In this document: positions 1-37,000 of the stretch, piece after piece
Position numbering within the stretch: the stretch's first letter is position 1
Layout of the letters: every line of letters starts with the position of its first letter
From: Tachypleus tridentatus
Lineage: Eukaryota; Arthropoda; Merostomata; Xiphosura; Limulidae
Length of the DNA stretch: 64,000 nucleotides
Assembly (NCBI RefSeq): GCF_004210375.1
Contig: NC_134837.1
Location: 19,043,586-19,107,585, forward strand
Direction: 5' to 3'
The notes under the pieces: model-generated
What the model was told of the DNA's origin: nothing
The model's database searches: none
Seen by the model: only the letters and a program-made list of their open reading frames with translations
Position numbers and translations under genes: made by a program

Positions 1-23063
<23,063 letters not shown>

Positions 23064-23393
23064 AACACAACCAAATGTTTTAAAACTAACCATGAGAAAA
23101 TCAGTGTAATATTTGAAAGTGTAATAACAGTCAGCTTATAGAATACTGAACAAGTTACACAATATTTGAGCACCTTAGAGTTACAAGGAACAATTAACAA
23201 TTAAAATACTTTTTTTGTTGTACTTCTGTCATTTAAATTTAAAACATGCAGGTTGATATTTGTGTGATATTCAGTATCAACATTTATTGAGTAAACTGCT
23301 CCAGTACAGAAGAGAAAAACAGTGTTATAGTTTCAAATTAAAGTGTAAAAGTTACACTGAATGACTTCATAATAATAGTAATATACAAATAAT

Positions 23394-23454
23394 AATAAAG
23401 TAAGCAATCAGCAGTTGGTGAGAAATAACAAAGATATAGGACTTGAATAATAAA
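23394..23454 (+). promoter_or_regulatory. Candidate polyadenylation signals of SLC66A2
   Basis: AATAAA occurs at 23394-23399 and again at 23449-23454, about 330-390 nt after the stop. In DNA this AT-rich the hexamer is expected often by chance, so this is a candidate only. Confidence 0.3.
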
Positions 23455-26400
23455 TCAAATACCATTCAGCTTACCAAAATGATTGTTCTTGTTTGTTTCA
23501 GAACTGGAATTTGTGTATCCCAATATATTGTTATTTGAGCGTACCTCACGCAATCAACTAATACTCTATCAGTAAGTTGCTTAGCATACAAGGATTACAG
23601 TATTTTCTATATGGAAATGCTTATTAAAAAACATAAGCAGAAGACCATTATTTTCTGCTTTTTAAGCACCAAAAAAAAAAGAAATTAAAGAAGGTGTGTA
23701 TTTGTTTTTCATGTTAGCACTAGTCTTGTGGTCATGTTTAAAAACAGGTAATTTATTTCACAAAACCAAGTCTTGTTAAAACAAGCTCTTAAACCCAAGA
23801 AAACGAAATCTTTGTAGCAGATTATTTTATATTTAAAATATTGTGTTGTGGGTATAAATATTGTATTTGCAGTTTTTGTGGCAGTGCAAGTTATAATGTC
23901 AGATTATTGTAAATATTCTAATCTGTTTAGTATTCCATCCATTAAAAAAGCTACATTTACATGTACTTTAGTAACTGCTAAATGAAAAAAGGAAATAATT
24001 TTAAATTATTGTCATACGTTACCTTTGATAGAAAACTGAATTTGACTGTCCTTTTTCTTGATTTTGTAAAAATTATTTGGTTCAAGAGGCACAGAGATTT
24101 AGGTTTTTTCCATGTAAATATTTGAAGAGCAGTGTTTAATAAAATCATCAAAAGAGCAAGGTTAATTTTAAGATTTAAAATAAATATTCAAATGGTTGTA
24201 TCTATGCAAAAAATTAAACTGTTCTGTAGAAGTGAAAAAGGTTTGAATAATGTCAGTAGTACCTTGATAGGTACCATCATAAAGGACAAAGATTTATTAG
24301 GAAGTTGCTTTATGTTAGTCCAAAATATGTTGATATTACCAAAAGCTATACCTCAACCTATCCTACTGATATAATGGTTAGTCTGTGGCATGAAAAACCA
24401 TGTGACATAACTTGCTCACAAGTATTTGACCACGACTGGTCAGAAAAAAAACAGTCAATATGTTGCATTTTTCCCTTCAGACTGTAGGTAAGATCATGAA
24501 ATACAACATTTGTGGGCTGTTAGTAGACTGTGGTGTGTTAGAATAAACTAATGGAGTACTAACTCGTTTTCATGATAAAATGACCAATAAATTGTACAGA
24601 TGTTCAGTTAATTATTGTACTTATAATACATTTTATTTCTTTAAACAGGTGAATTCTTTGCTTGTAGACTATATATAAATCCTCAAGTAATATGGTGAAA
24701 GTTAGGAAACTTGTACTGGGTGATGGAGATTCAAATTTATACAGGTTATGGTGTTATTTAATACAATACTTTATTAATGTGTTTGTTATGCAATGTTTTA
24801 CTGTATGTGAACGTGGATCAAAATTTATACCAAATCTGACTGTTTTGTGTAAACCAGGGACCAATTAACTGTTGGTGAAAGTAGAACAAATATCAACTGA
24901 TTTCATTATCATGCTAATTGAATAAGCTTTTGTATATGCAAATATTTTTACCAAATCTTAAAGGATACAGGTCATAGATATTAAGTCTAGTAAATTAAAC
25001 TGATATTTGAACCTCACTCTCTTCTGTAGTTATTTAATAGAATTTCACTAGCGAGGTATAAAAAGAGATAAACTTAGTTTAGGAGGAACTTGTGAATAGT
25101 ACATGTTGTAATTAATGTGGTGTTTGCTATTGAATAGTTTTGTTTTTGATTAAAATTGAGCACCTTAGACAATGCTAACGTTTTTTTTCTTCACAAACTG
25201 AATATGCTTAAGTGAGTCCTAATTCAAAAGTAAAACAAAATTCGTGACATTTTGTAAGCCAGTCACAGCTGGGTGTTCATTTAGACTGGTTTGTCTGGTG
25301 AGAATGTGTTGTAATTGAAGTTATGAAAAATACGAATGTACTTATTTTTTATTTAATCGTCTATTCTCTTAGCACCTGTTACCTTACTACTCAGAACTAT
25401 AGTGTTCATAAAGTAATTGTTAGTTCCAAAGCTAAAGTGTTATGGAAATGTTAAAAATAAACCAAGTGGACTTTTATTATAAGAGTGCATGACAGCAAAG
25501 CTTTTAAACAAAGGTTGCAATAACAATGCATTCTGTATTTACAAAAACACTTGTTCAATGCAAATGAAGCAGCAACTTCCTTTATATAATTTATTTCAGT
25601 TCAAACAACATAATTTGGAATACACAAAAAATCTTTCTTCGAAAACTACCTTATAGAAATTTTTTTACCTTATTATTAACATATATGATGGGGAGTTAAC
25701 CAACAGTTACTGCATTGAATTGAACTTGTAATTAGAAACTGCTAACTGGAAGCTCATCCACATATAGTCTTCTTCAGCAAGAAAATGCACACTTAATGCC
25801 ATTTATGACAGAAAATGTAATTAATACAGACTTAAATTATTGACAAATACTTTCCCAGGTGATTTATAAGATTAGTTCCCTAATTAGAAAATTAGTCCAG
25901 AGTGTACTTGTCTGCACAGAGAACAGCAAGGATTATCATAATTTTGTAATTACCTTTGTTTGTTACTTAAGATCTAATGATTTGTATTATATGAACTCTT
26001 GTGGTTTGTAATAACATGATGTCCATCATAAAATAAATAGTCTCTTCCTGGGCCTACTTTTTGTTACCGTTGTTTAAATCAAAGTTTGAACACATCCTCC
26101 CAATTTGTCGAAACATTTGTATTTGTTTACACTCTTCAACCTTTATCACACAGAGTGCAGTACTATCCACTTATGTATACACATAAGAACAAACTTAACC
26201 GTTTCATTTAAACCTTGTGATAATGTCAGTACAAATACTGGCTGTGTGTCTAGTATAATTGTAACCATGCACTTCTGTAGCATTTATTGTAAATATCAAT
26301 TTAAAATATATACAACCATTATATACATTTCATGCTGCCTTTTACTGGAGTTAATCAAAATATATTTAAATTTCCTTACTTCATGAAGAATAAAAATATC

Positions 26401-27119
26401 ACTTTTTAACCATAAGTAGATCTGAAATTGTTAGCAATACAACATAACACTACTGTTTCAATGACTGAACACATCTTCAACTTTACTACACAACAAATAA
26501 CATCACTGAAATTCTTAAAGCAGACTATATGTATTGAAATATTTACCAGCTGAGGTTAAGATTTAAAAAATTGCAAACAATACTTGCTGGCTTTGCTCCA
26601 GGTACCAGATTTTACAGAACTGTTCTTTATACAGTAGTAAAGCATAGCTTTCAATTTCAGGTTATGAATGGAATATATATGTTCCTTGTTTTGCTTAGAC
26701 TGCATTATTATTTCCATAAACTTTTCTTTGCAACATTATTAAAATGCTAATAATTATACCAAAGTGTTTGTCAATACTTACATACCATTAAACATTAAAG
26801 TATAACAAAAAAAAAAAAAACTTGTAGTTGTATTTTCTTTATTTCCAGTTTCTGTCAAAACAAAATTACCATATGAACTAACAATTTGGTTAAGTTATCT
26901 AAGATGTCTTTATCACCTTTTATTCATGTTAAAAGGGAAAAAAAAAAGTTCCCCTTAAATACCACAGCTCTATATACATTATATATATAGTGGTTATATT
27001 CTGTCATTTGATAATTCTAACCCTCTTCTTACTTATAAACATTTAAATAACAGGAACAATTAAGGTAACATTAAAAATATATTACTGCAACCTATAGTTT
27101 TGTTCACTAGAGAGGGTAA

Positions 27120-27125
27120 TTTATT
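27120..27125 (-). promoter_or_regulatory. Candidate polyadenylation signal of the HSF gene
   Basis: TTTATT on the plus strand (AATAAA on the minus strand) lies about 630 nt past the HSF stop codon. Weak by itself because of the high AT content. Confidence 0.2.
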
Positions 27126-27755
27126 TATAATAGTCTGATGTCAAGAAGAGCTTAGGACTACTTCGAATTCTGAATTTGTATGAACCATCGGTTCATAGAT
27201 GTAATAACTGGATCTGTAAAGGCTACATCGTGTGTGTGCATTAATAATCTATTTGCAGTTTACAAATTGGACTTAGAAGAGCAACACAAGATCAAAGGGG
27301 ATAATGATATGTGGCTAATCCTGAATCAAAGTATTTAGGAGCTAACTTCACCAATGATCAGATTTGTGGTGTTTTATGGCACACACTTTAACAACAAAGT
27401 CATATCAATGGTTTGATTTCCAGCTTTTTCTGAGCTAATCAGTTCACACTATTAAATAGTGAATTTTCTTCTACTTAACAAGGCTTGAATTTACATAAAA
27501 GCACTTGTGACAAGACAACATATTGATGGAGCTTATTAACTGAAACATTTATGTTATGTTTTACTTTTAATAGCACTTGACATCTTACCTCTTACATTAA
27601 TGCAACATTTTAATTTAAGCAAACGTGTTAATTATCAGTTCTGTTACACCTAATTTATAGTTTGTTATTCACAGCAGATAAAACAATTTGTTTTACAAAG
27701 GAATATACTACAAGTTGAACCACCTTCTTTTTTCACTATTACATAACTTATGGTA

Positions 27756-28009
27756 TCAACTCTTGGATTCTGTGGCAGATAGTTCCAAAATATTAGAAAG
27801 TAACATCTCACTATCTAAATCAGAATGCTCTTTGTTACATAAAATAGAATTCAAATCTAATATTGAAGTGGTGGTACACTTGTTTGGATCTGTTGACTTC
27901 ACTTCATCAACTGGTTTATCAGTCGACAAAATTAAGGTGGTGCCAGTAGAAGAATTATTTACATCTGGAACATTAAAGTCCAAGTCATCATATTGAATCA
28001 TTTTGTTGC
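27756..28009 (-). CDS. HSF: HSF coding exon 11 (residues 491-574 and stop)
   Basis: Acceptor CTTACTTTAG opens it; it ends at TGA (27758-27756). It encodes [20 protein letters not shown], then a Thr/Ser/Asp-rich stretch and the C-terminus [15 protein letters not shown]. Acidic and hydrophobic residues alternate, as in HSF activation domains (for example [24 protein letters not shown]). Confidence 0.88.
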
Positions 28010-31000
28010 CTAAAGTAAGGAGAAAAAAAAAAATTAACTCTGTAAAACTGTTTAAGCTTGTTCACTCATTAACACTGCTATTCATTTACTGTCTTATACA
28101 GGTTTAATCAGAGAAAATGTACCCCTTTTACAAATCATCAAAAATGAATTCAAACAAAATCAATAATAAAGTTTTCAATCTGTTTACAAGTTATGCTGGT
28201 TAAAAACCAAAACCAGAGCCAATTAATTCATTATTGTTTCCAATTTTATACAGTCTGGTTTATATGGTTGGAGTAGTAGAAAAACAAGCTAACTTCTGTT
28301 CAATATTATTGGTTGTTTTGTTTTCACTGTGCATACCAAATTAAATTTTCTAAACTGGTTACAAAGCTATTATTTACTATCATTGTCCTTTAGAAAGCTA
28401 TGTTAATCATAATTCTTTTATGATCATTTTTTTGCAATTCTATGTTTTCGTATTTTTCATTCTGATATTTATTTTTTTTTTTTATTGTTTTGGCACATGT
28501 ATTAATGAAAAACTACTTCGCTTATTTACGTAAAATTCATAAAAAAATTTGAATATAATTTACCCTGTTAAAAAAACAACAACAAAGTGTATTAGTCATA
28601 AAACCAGCAGTTACACAACTAATGAAGTAAGTTAACTAGTACTCACTATTCTATAACACTTGATGCTTTTCCAGATAATCAGAGAGCTTCAGAGACACCT
28701 ACTGGTAACTTCAGTCAAACACTAAATTAACTTGAGAATATATTGAACTTATTTAGAATCTAATTTTAAAAACTGTGTATAATATTATACAAAGAGCTCA
28801 CTATGAAAAGATATATGATGGTATTTCACTTACCATTATTTTCTTTGGAAGAATTCTGAGATATACTGGAATTGTTCTGTAGAAAAAGAAACTGCAGTAA
28901 GTCTATCTATACTTCCATATATATTCTTTGAAAAATACAGCCAACCTTGAAAACTGTGCAAATGTAACATTTAGTATGATTTACATTAACTGAAAAGACA
29001 AGGTTATAACAAGAGGAACTGAATGGTTGTGTGAAGATAATGAACATGAAATGTTTAAAAACAGCTTCCTTTGGGAATTATACAGAAGTACCTTGTGAAT
29101 ACACTGTGCTGTGAATACACATTAACATTTATTTTACAATGAAACCTGTGTTTAAAAACCTTCTATTTCTAGTTTAACCACTGAATCATGTCTTTTCTGT
29201 TTTTTTGAAGTTGCAAATTCAAACTTGTTTTTATAACATTCACTGCTGGTATGGTTAACATATTGCAATAACTGTTAGTTTGTTTTTAATTTACTGCAAA
29301 GCTACTATTTATTATGCCATTAGTCATCGTTCCTGAATTTGAACTACTGACCAGAGGGAAAATATACTTTGATAGGTTTGGTATCTTCTATTTCAAGCAC
29401 TTAACTCACAATTTTATAATGCATTAACAGCTTAAAAAACTAGGAATATTTTATATCATATTCAATAATTTAATTATTTTGCTTTTTACAATTCTCAGTG
29501 TAAAGAACCAACAAAAATAAGATTGAAAAAAATCACTCATTTTCTAAGTCAAATATATAAACGTTCCAACAGTATTTAGTGGGAATAACTTTGTATTTTT
29601 ATTTCTATGTTTTTATGATTCACATGCAATTAGAACCCTCATAATGAAATCAGTTACTAAATGCAGAAGGAAACTGTTGTGTAGCAAAATGTGAAGAAAA
29701 ACTGATGGGGCTTATATGGACACATTAATACAATTACCTGGATTTTGTACACACTACTGTACCAGCATTACAAGTATACAGTGTGTAATAATATTTTTCA
29801 TCCACATTTTTTTAAAAAAGTTCTACCTAATAAAACTTAAAAAAAAAGAGATATTAAATTAACTTGTGAGAGATTTTGACTGAAAAGAAAAATTCTTCTA
29901 ATCTTATTGGATTTCTGAATGACTTTCTACTGGATAAAAAAAAAAATTACATTTTAATGTCCCTAAGTGATTGGCAAAATTAAGTTACTTTTGGGTTTTC
30001 CTTTTCAAGATTTTTAAAACCTTTTTATTTATAAGTTGATACAATAATTAATGAATTATCCACACCATTCTGCACTGCAATATCACCTGAATCACTGCTT
30101 GAATGATTACTTGACAGAACACAATTTGATTATAAACCAAATCTGAGTCTGAAATATATAGCTGTATGAAATTAGTTAAATAATAAAAAAGTTAATAATG
30201 TAAAGCTGATGAAAAGCAATTTATTACTTTTCTGTGATGATGGATTTAGAAATGCTCAAAGTTGAGAAAATACAATTACAATGAACACTAGTTAACGTGT
30301 TTTACACAGCTGCACAACTCAAGACCTCTTAAAGTGATATATTTCACAAAGCTTATCCAGTATAATTTATAACTTTTAAATCATACATCTTACAAAGTTT
30401 AACAAAGACAATTCAAGAACTGTAGGTAATGTACACTGGAAAGATAAGGAAATACAAACAATTAATTGTAGGTGATGCATTTTATGTTAATATTAATGTA
30501 TGGAGTTTGAATGACAGATACAAATACTTACTGTTGACAAGGGACTCAACATGAAGTCTTCCCCACTGTTAAATATCTAGAAAAAAAATTGTAGTAGTTG
30601 GTATAAAGACAAAAACCACATACATACAAAGAAAAGCCAAAAGGAACGAGCAGTGATAAAATTACCAGATTTCACAGTAAAAACCAGTAATCTGTAAAGC
30701 AAAAGCTCATATCACTAGTTCAAAATATTCACAGTATCCTAAGTATTCCATATATTTTATTAAAGCATATAGAGCTAAACATAAAACAACAACAAAAAAT
30801 CTTTGTACTTTGGTCAGCCAACTTTAACATTCTTTTCACTAAACATCTGGTATGATGCTATGCAGGATTACATAATATGTAACTACATCAAAAACTGAAG
30901 TACTCCTAACTCATGTGTGACTCACTACAGTTTGACAGCCAATATAGTTTGCTTTTCTCACTGAAGATCTCACATTTGTACTTTACATTAAGAATGATCT

Positions 31001-34000
31001 CACTTATAGTGACATTATTTCATGTGCACTTGCCATGTTTATACAGTAAAGCAGATGCAATAAGTAATCAGATAATACTACATAAAGTGCATATCTGACT
31101 TGTATTTACTTTACCTTCCTTGAATTGTAAATTAAAATTAGATGCTTGTTTTTATTTTGTCTTCAAAATAACATCTTGTTTGTTCTAACATGTTGAACAA
31201 CTTGTATTGAGCAGAGAGTATGGCATGTATGTTAACTTTAACTCAAACTTTTGAAAGCATAGATCTAGTTTAAGCTTATGCAATTAGTAAGTATACCCCC
31301 ATACCCTAAACTTAATGTTTTTAACATATTTTCAAAACACAAACATCATGAATCAGTGTGTATTTGATAATGTTAGTGCCTGTTCTAATCCAGTCATTCT
31401 CAATTCATACTCAACAAATCACAGAAATTACTGAAGCGAGAAATATTGAAAATGAAAATCTACAGAAACTAACTTTTGTGATGACCCTAAGTACAATGTT
31501 TACTGTCACAAAAACTGAATAATCATACACTGCAAAAGCACACCTTAGGAAACAAGAAAAAAACTTAAGTCATATTAGACACGTTGTTGGTGGGGATCGG
31601 AAGACACACGAGGTGTTAGTGAGAGAATGAGGATAAGTCAGTGACTTACATGCAGCAGATGCTAGGTGTCACTAGGATTATAAAACCAAATTTATGTTAT
31701 AAACATCAATAAAACTTGCATGTTTCATAAGAACAACTGCTAAAGAGCCAACATAAAAAAAAATTCAGCATTTGACTAGCTCATTTCTGATGTCAATGTT
31801 CATTGGTCTTGGAACAGGAATTCATCTGAAATAAATAATCTAAACAAGTTTCTGCCAAGCAATATCCAGAAACCACCAATGATAATGATTTGCAACATGA
31901 TCACAAGTCTTCTCAACAAAAGTCCAACTCCATTGCAAATGGAGTAATGATCATGGATAAGGAACTTGTTCAAGAGATTTACAAGTGTGATATTGTTTGC
32001 TGGTATGATAAAGTGCTGAAACTCTGTAAATCAACAGTCATTGCTATAAAAATATAAAACACATCTCTAATAAACAGAACAATGCAGGCAGATTTGTTGT
32101 GCCCAAAAAACCTAAAATAGTTTGTTAAACATTATATCAGCTGTAGTTGTTGAGATATGACCTTTTGTGTTTATACAATTACACTTAAAATGGGGGTAAG
32201 GACTGCCACGGAAACCAACCATTACTTAAAAGTGTCCAAGAATACCAGCTTGGTATACTTCAGTTTTTGATTTTACATAGCTTAGAGATACAAAATCAAA
32301 AGAGAACCATTGTGGGGCCTTCAGTGCAAGGTTACCTCAAATGTCCACTGGACTATTATATCTTTTCACTAAAATAATAATAATCAGGAAAACTTCTAAA
32401 CCATAATTCTCTCTGTTTAAATGTTTATGAATGTTCCTGTATCGTATGATACTCTTGACATGTTGTCAGACGCGAATACAACCGATGGCCTCAGTACAAG
32501 ATAATTCTTAAAAAAGGTACTTCAGAACAGTTTCAGAATGTTTTTATAAACTTCACATTGTTATTTATATGATTAAAGCTTACTTCCAACACAGTGTAAT
32601 AGTATTATTTATGGTTTTGATATCACAAATTGATGCTTAAGTTAACTGGTACTCATTATAATAGTGTCCCACAAAACTTTTTTTTTTTTCCTGTATATAT
32701 GTGCCTAACTTAACAAAACTAATTCAGCTTACATGACTTGCCATTAGCTGTAACAGTTATCTGGACATGAGGCAATAACACTAACTTCAACAACTGTTCT
32801 TGTTTTTTTATTTACAGCTTTATCAAGCTATTTACAACAGTGAAGCAGCTACTCACCTCTGACATGGTACTCTGATCAAGGCTCAAGGAACTGCTAGATA
32901 AGTGTTGTTGTAGCCAGTCCAATTCAGTCTCAATACCTTCTAGTTGGTCAATAAAACTTTGCCTGAAGAACAATTTCATAAAGACATGTGGTGAGAGCTG
33001 TCATATTTAACTATACTTAATTGTCCATTACTATACACATATGGGTTGCTTTTTAATTGTCCATTATTACACATATGTGGCTTCTTAGCTATTCACTACT
33101 ACACATGTGGCTTTTTAACAATTACAACAAATACCCTTCTTAACAACCCACTTACTACAAATTCCTCTATTCTTAAAACCCATTACTCTAAAAAACCTAA
33201 TTACTACATTATCTATTACTCCAAAATATGGCTTCTTAAAAATCTATCAATTTAAATACCTGGGTTATCAAAAATTCATGACTCCAAATTACCCATTTTC
33301 TTGACTACACATTTTCTCCAAATATCTATCTTCTTAACTATCCATTACTAAAAGGGTAGTCTTTTAAACTATCCAATATTGGAAACTTCCATGAAATATT
33401 TAGTTTTTGAATGTGTCTATCCATATTAATAAAAGAAAATAGACTTGTGAAAAACCTAAAACATACATACATATTTTTATCAGAATCAGAGTTAGTCAGT
33501 GCCACTTCTTTCCCCATGCTATTAGGTTCCAATACCATTGAGGTTTTGTTGCTTGCCAGATTTTCCTCAGTTGTGAACGTAGTATTAGGAAAATCTAGCA
33601 TAAAATCACTACTACTATTAGTAGCTGCTGCAGGTGATTCCAAGCTTTCAGGTTCTTTTTTAACAGCAGACAAAACTACTGGGTCTGCAACACTCCTCAT
33701 GAAATGGTTATCTGTGTTGTCTAGTGATGTTATGGGGTTTTGGATCACAGAGGTACAAGCAATGTCATCCGATTCACTGGCTTTGGATAACACTGAAGAA
33801 ATACTTAAAATAAAAGATGTAAAAATACATAAATTTCTATATTTAAAAAATAATGTAAAGTATTTAATAAATACTCTCCCAACTTATAATTAAAAAAACA
33901 CTTTTAAAACATTATCAATAATGTGCACACTTAATTATATACATTATTGATCATTAATACTTGACAATTAAATCCATTTCAATATGAATAAGAATTCTGT

Positions 34001-37000
34001 CATTGGTAAATATTTGCCTTACATCAATCTTTAGTCATTTGTTTATGATGAAATTACTTTGCATTATTAATTATCCAAATAGATATATTAATTGCACATC
34101 CTTATCAAGAAATGTATTTAATTCTTACTAATTGAATGTAAATAAAAATATAATTCCTCGTCAATTGTACTTAAATTACATTTTCATTGTTCAACCTTAT
34201 TGAAATGGATGTAGTTGTTACACATTCGTTGACTGTCAATAATGATTATTTAAACATGATATACGAGGGCTGTTAAAAAAATACGCGGACTGACGTCATA
34301 AAACAAAATGTACTTTATTTAGAAGTTACAGGTCTGGGACTCCTTCAAAGTACTCTCCTCCCCAATGCACACACTTATCCCAACGGTGTTTCCATTTGTT
34401 GAAACAGTCCTGGTACGCTTCTTTTGTAATGTCCTCTAGCTCCTTCGTCGCATTTGCCTTAATCTCGGGAATCGTCTCAAATCTTCTTCCTTTCAAGGGT
34501 CTTTTGAGTTTGGGGAACAAGAAAAAATCGCAAGGAGCAAGGTCAGGTGAGTAGGGGATGAGGAAGAACAGTGATCGAGTGTTTGGCCAAAAACTCACGA
34601 GTTCTGAGGGCTGAATTTAGCAGCAACGCAGTGCATCTTCAATTTTTCGGTCAAAATCTCGTAACAAGATCCAACTGATATCCCACACTCTTCAGCAAGC
34701 TCCCTGACAGTCAGACGTCGATTTGCCCGCACCAGGGTGTTGATTTTGTCGACGTGTGGGTCGCCAGTTGACATGGAAGGACATCCAGGATGCTCATCAT
34801 CTTCAATGGACTGTCGACCATCCTTAAAACGTTCATGTTACTTGAAACATGCCGTACGCTTCATAGCAACATCACCGTAAGCCGTGTTAAGCGTAGCAAA
34901 AGTTTCAGTCGCAGATTTTCCAAGTTTAACACAAAATTTCACAGCAAGTCGTTGCTCCTTCAGGTCATTCATTCTGAAATCCGCCAAACGAAAAAATCGC
35001 ACTTCACTTAAAACCGCGTAGCTAATACACAAATGAAGATATCTGCAATCGGGAAATGGCGTCGTAATCAGCTGATCTGTGCAAACCTAGCGACACCAAG
35101 CAGATTCCCCTGGAACCAACTGGAGCCACGCAATTCAAACAGTCCGCGTATTTTTTTTAACAGCCCTCGTACACATACTGTCAATTGAATATCACAAATA
35201 AAAATTTAAAGCATTACCACAATAATTGTTCTAAATTTCTTTGTAACATGTATTCCTACGTGAATCAAGTGGAACTATAGAAATATTAACAAATGTTTTG
35301 GAAATCTTGAAATTATTATTTTAGATGTTTATATTGTAATAAATAGTTTATTATCTTTATTGAAAAGCATAGCCATGTATGCCAACTGAAAGATACATTT
35401 ATAACAGCAAACAGAATGAAAGGCTTTAATTGGGTATTTGCAGAAAAATTAGTTTGGTAAACAAAATAATGACTATACAGTGCAAATCTAATAGGATCAT
35501 GCTTTTTTAAAGGTTGGTATTGGTTTTGGTCTTAACACCAATTCTGAAAGGAATCACTGAAAAACAGTTAACTGTATAATGTAGGTGCACAATAGTTGTC
35601 CCTACTCACAACAATGTAATGTAGCTCTTGTTAAATGTCATCCCAAAAATAAAACTAACAGATGAAATTCTTTGAAGCTTAGCAGGAACTTACCTAAAGA
35701 CATGTTGTTTAAGAAAACTAAAATATTTAAACTTAGGTTAGTTTCCTTAATTTATTTATTTTTATTTCAATTTATGCAATTGTGCCTGTATCTTTGCCTA
35801 CTGTTAGATTAACATGTTATACCAAGTGTATTAGACATGCATGAACAGCATCTTTTCTCTCAGTGACTTGTTAATAAACAGCAGGAGCTCATTTTTTTGA
35901 ATAATATTTTCAATATGAACTAAATATAAAAATAAACTAAATTATTTCATTTAGATCCACTAATTTACATACAAAATAATATGAAAGTTACAGCATCTTT
36001 AACTTCAAAGCACTAAGATTAACTTATTTGTAAAGATCGTAAACTTGTACATCAGTAATTTAATAAATCTTAACCCTAACATTTGTGAATCACTTTTGTT
36101 CATAAAAATGTTGCAAAATGAAATAAACCCAAAGACTATGCACATGTCAGTCCACTGGCCATCTACAGCTTTTGATAGTGTCACCATCAACACACACACC
36201 CACTGGTACTACCAGCTCTACACATTATATGTCGGAGATACTGATTTATACACTGAAGACCAAAAACTATAAGATGAGCAAGTAGAATTAGACCTCAAAC
36301 CAAAGTAAGTAGAGAGAATAGCCTCACTCAGAACAAAAGAAAAGAAAACACAAGATTAGTTTTGACACTACTCAGTAGAAGCTGCATGCTCTTCTTCAGA
36401 ACATATTGAACCAAAGCTGTTAAGCCCACACTCAAATTGTTGTTGCATTTACCTCTTTTAGTGTTTTAAAATTCACCAGTTGTGGTGCAAAGGGGTATAA
36501 CAACATTATTGAATACCCTAATGTTCAGGAAATAATAAGAGTGAATCACATACCTGATTTATAAGTTTACAAAAACTAAAAGGAAGAAACACCCATTTGT
36601 CATCAAGAAATGAAGAACCAGAAACAAATGTTGGAGATTGAAGAGCTGACCAAAATTGTCTACAAGGAAGGCAGGGTTCACAAAAGGCAAAGAAACAACA
36701 TGATTAGGGACCTAAGCACAAGAAGAAACAGGCAGAAGGGGATCAACCACCTGAGGCATGAAAGGCAGGACACATCCAGTTAACTTGTTGGTACACTAGG
36801 ATTCAAAGTTCAATAAGGTTTTGAAAGTTACTTATGATATCAAAAATACTTCACCACAGGGTGAAATCCAAGACCTGTCACATACAGGAATTGCAGATAA
36901 TAAGTTAATGTCAGGTCCACAAACAGCCAAGTTTTTCAAATTACTGTTGAGCCAGTTGGAGAAAATGCATTAGGATGTTGGTTTTTTTATTTTAACTTTA

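Larger units (their letters stand above)
23064..27755. other. Intergenic region between convergent genes, including both 3' UTRs
   Basis: 4.7 kb of AT-rich sequence between the two stop codons. Short ORFs (24132-24374, 26105-26386) have no family resemblance. I see no RNA gene or recognisable transposon. Cleavage sites of the two transcripts cannot be fixed from sequence alone. Confidence 0.6.

Noticed and set aside
27688-27996. 102-codon plus-strand ORF
   Set aside because: Antisense shadow of HSF exon 11.
31610-31680. Possible 22-nt micro-exon with a GTAAGTC donor on the minus strand
   Set aside because: Exons 8 and 9 already join in phase 0, and the insert would shift the frame.
33411-33893. 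160-codon plus-strand ORF
   Set aside because: It is the antisense shadow of HSF exon 7, whose minus-strand reading has splice sites and family features.
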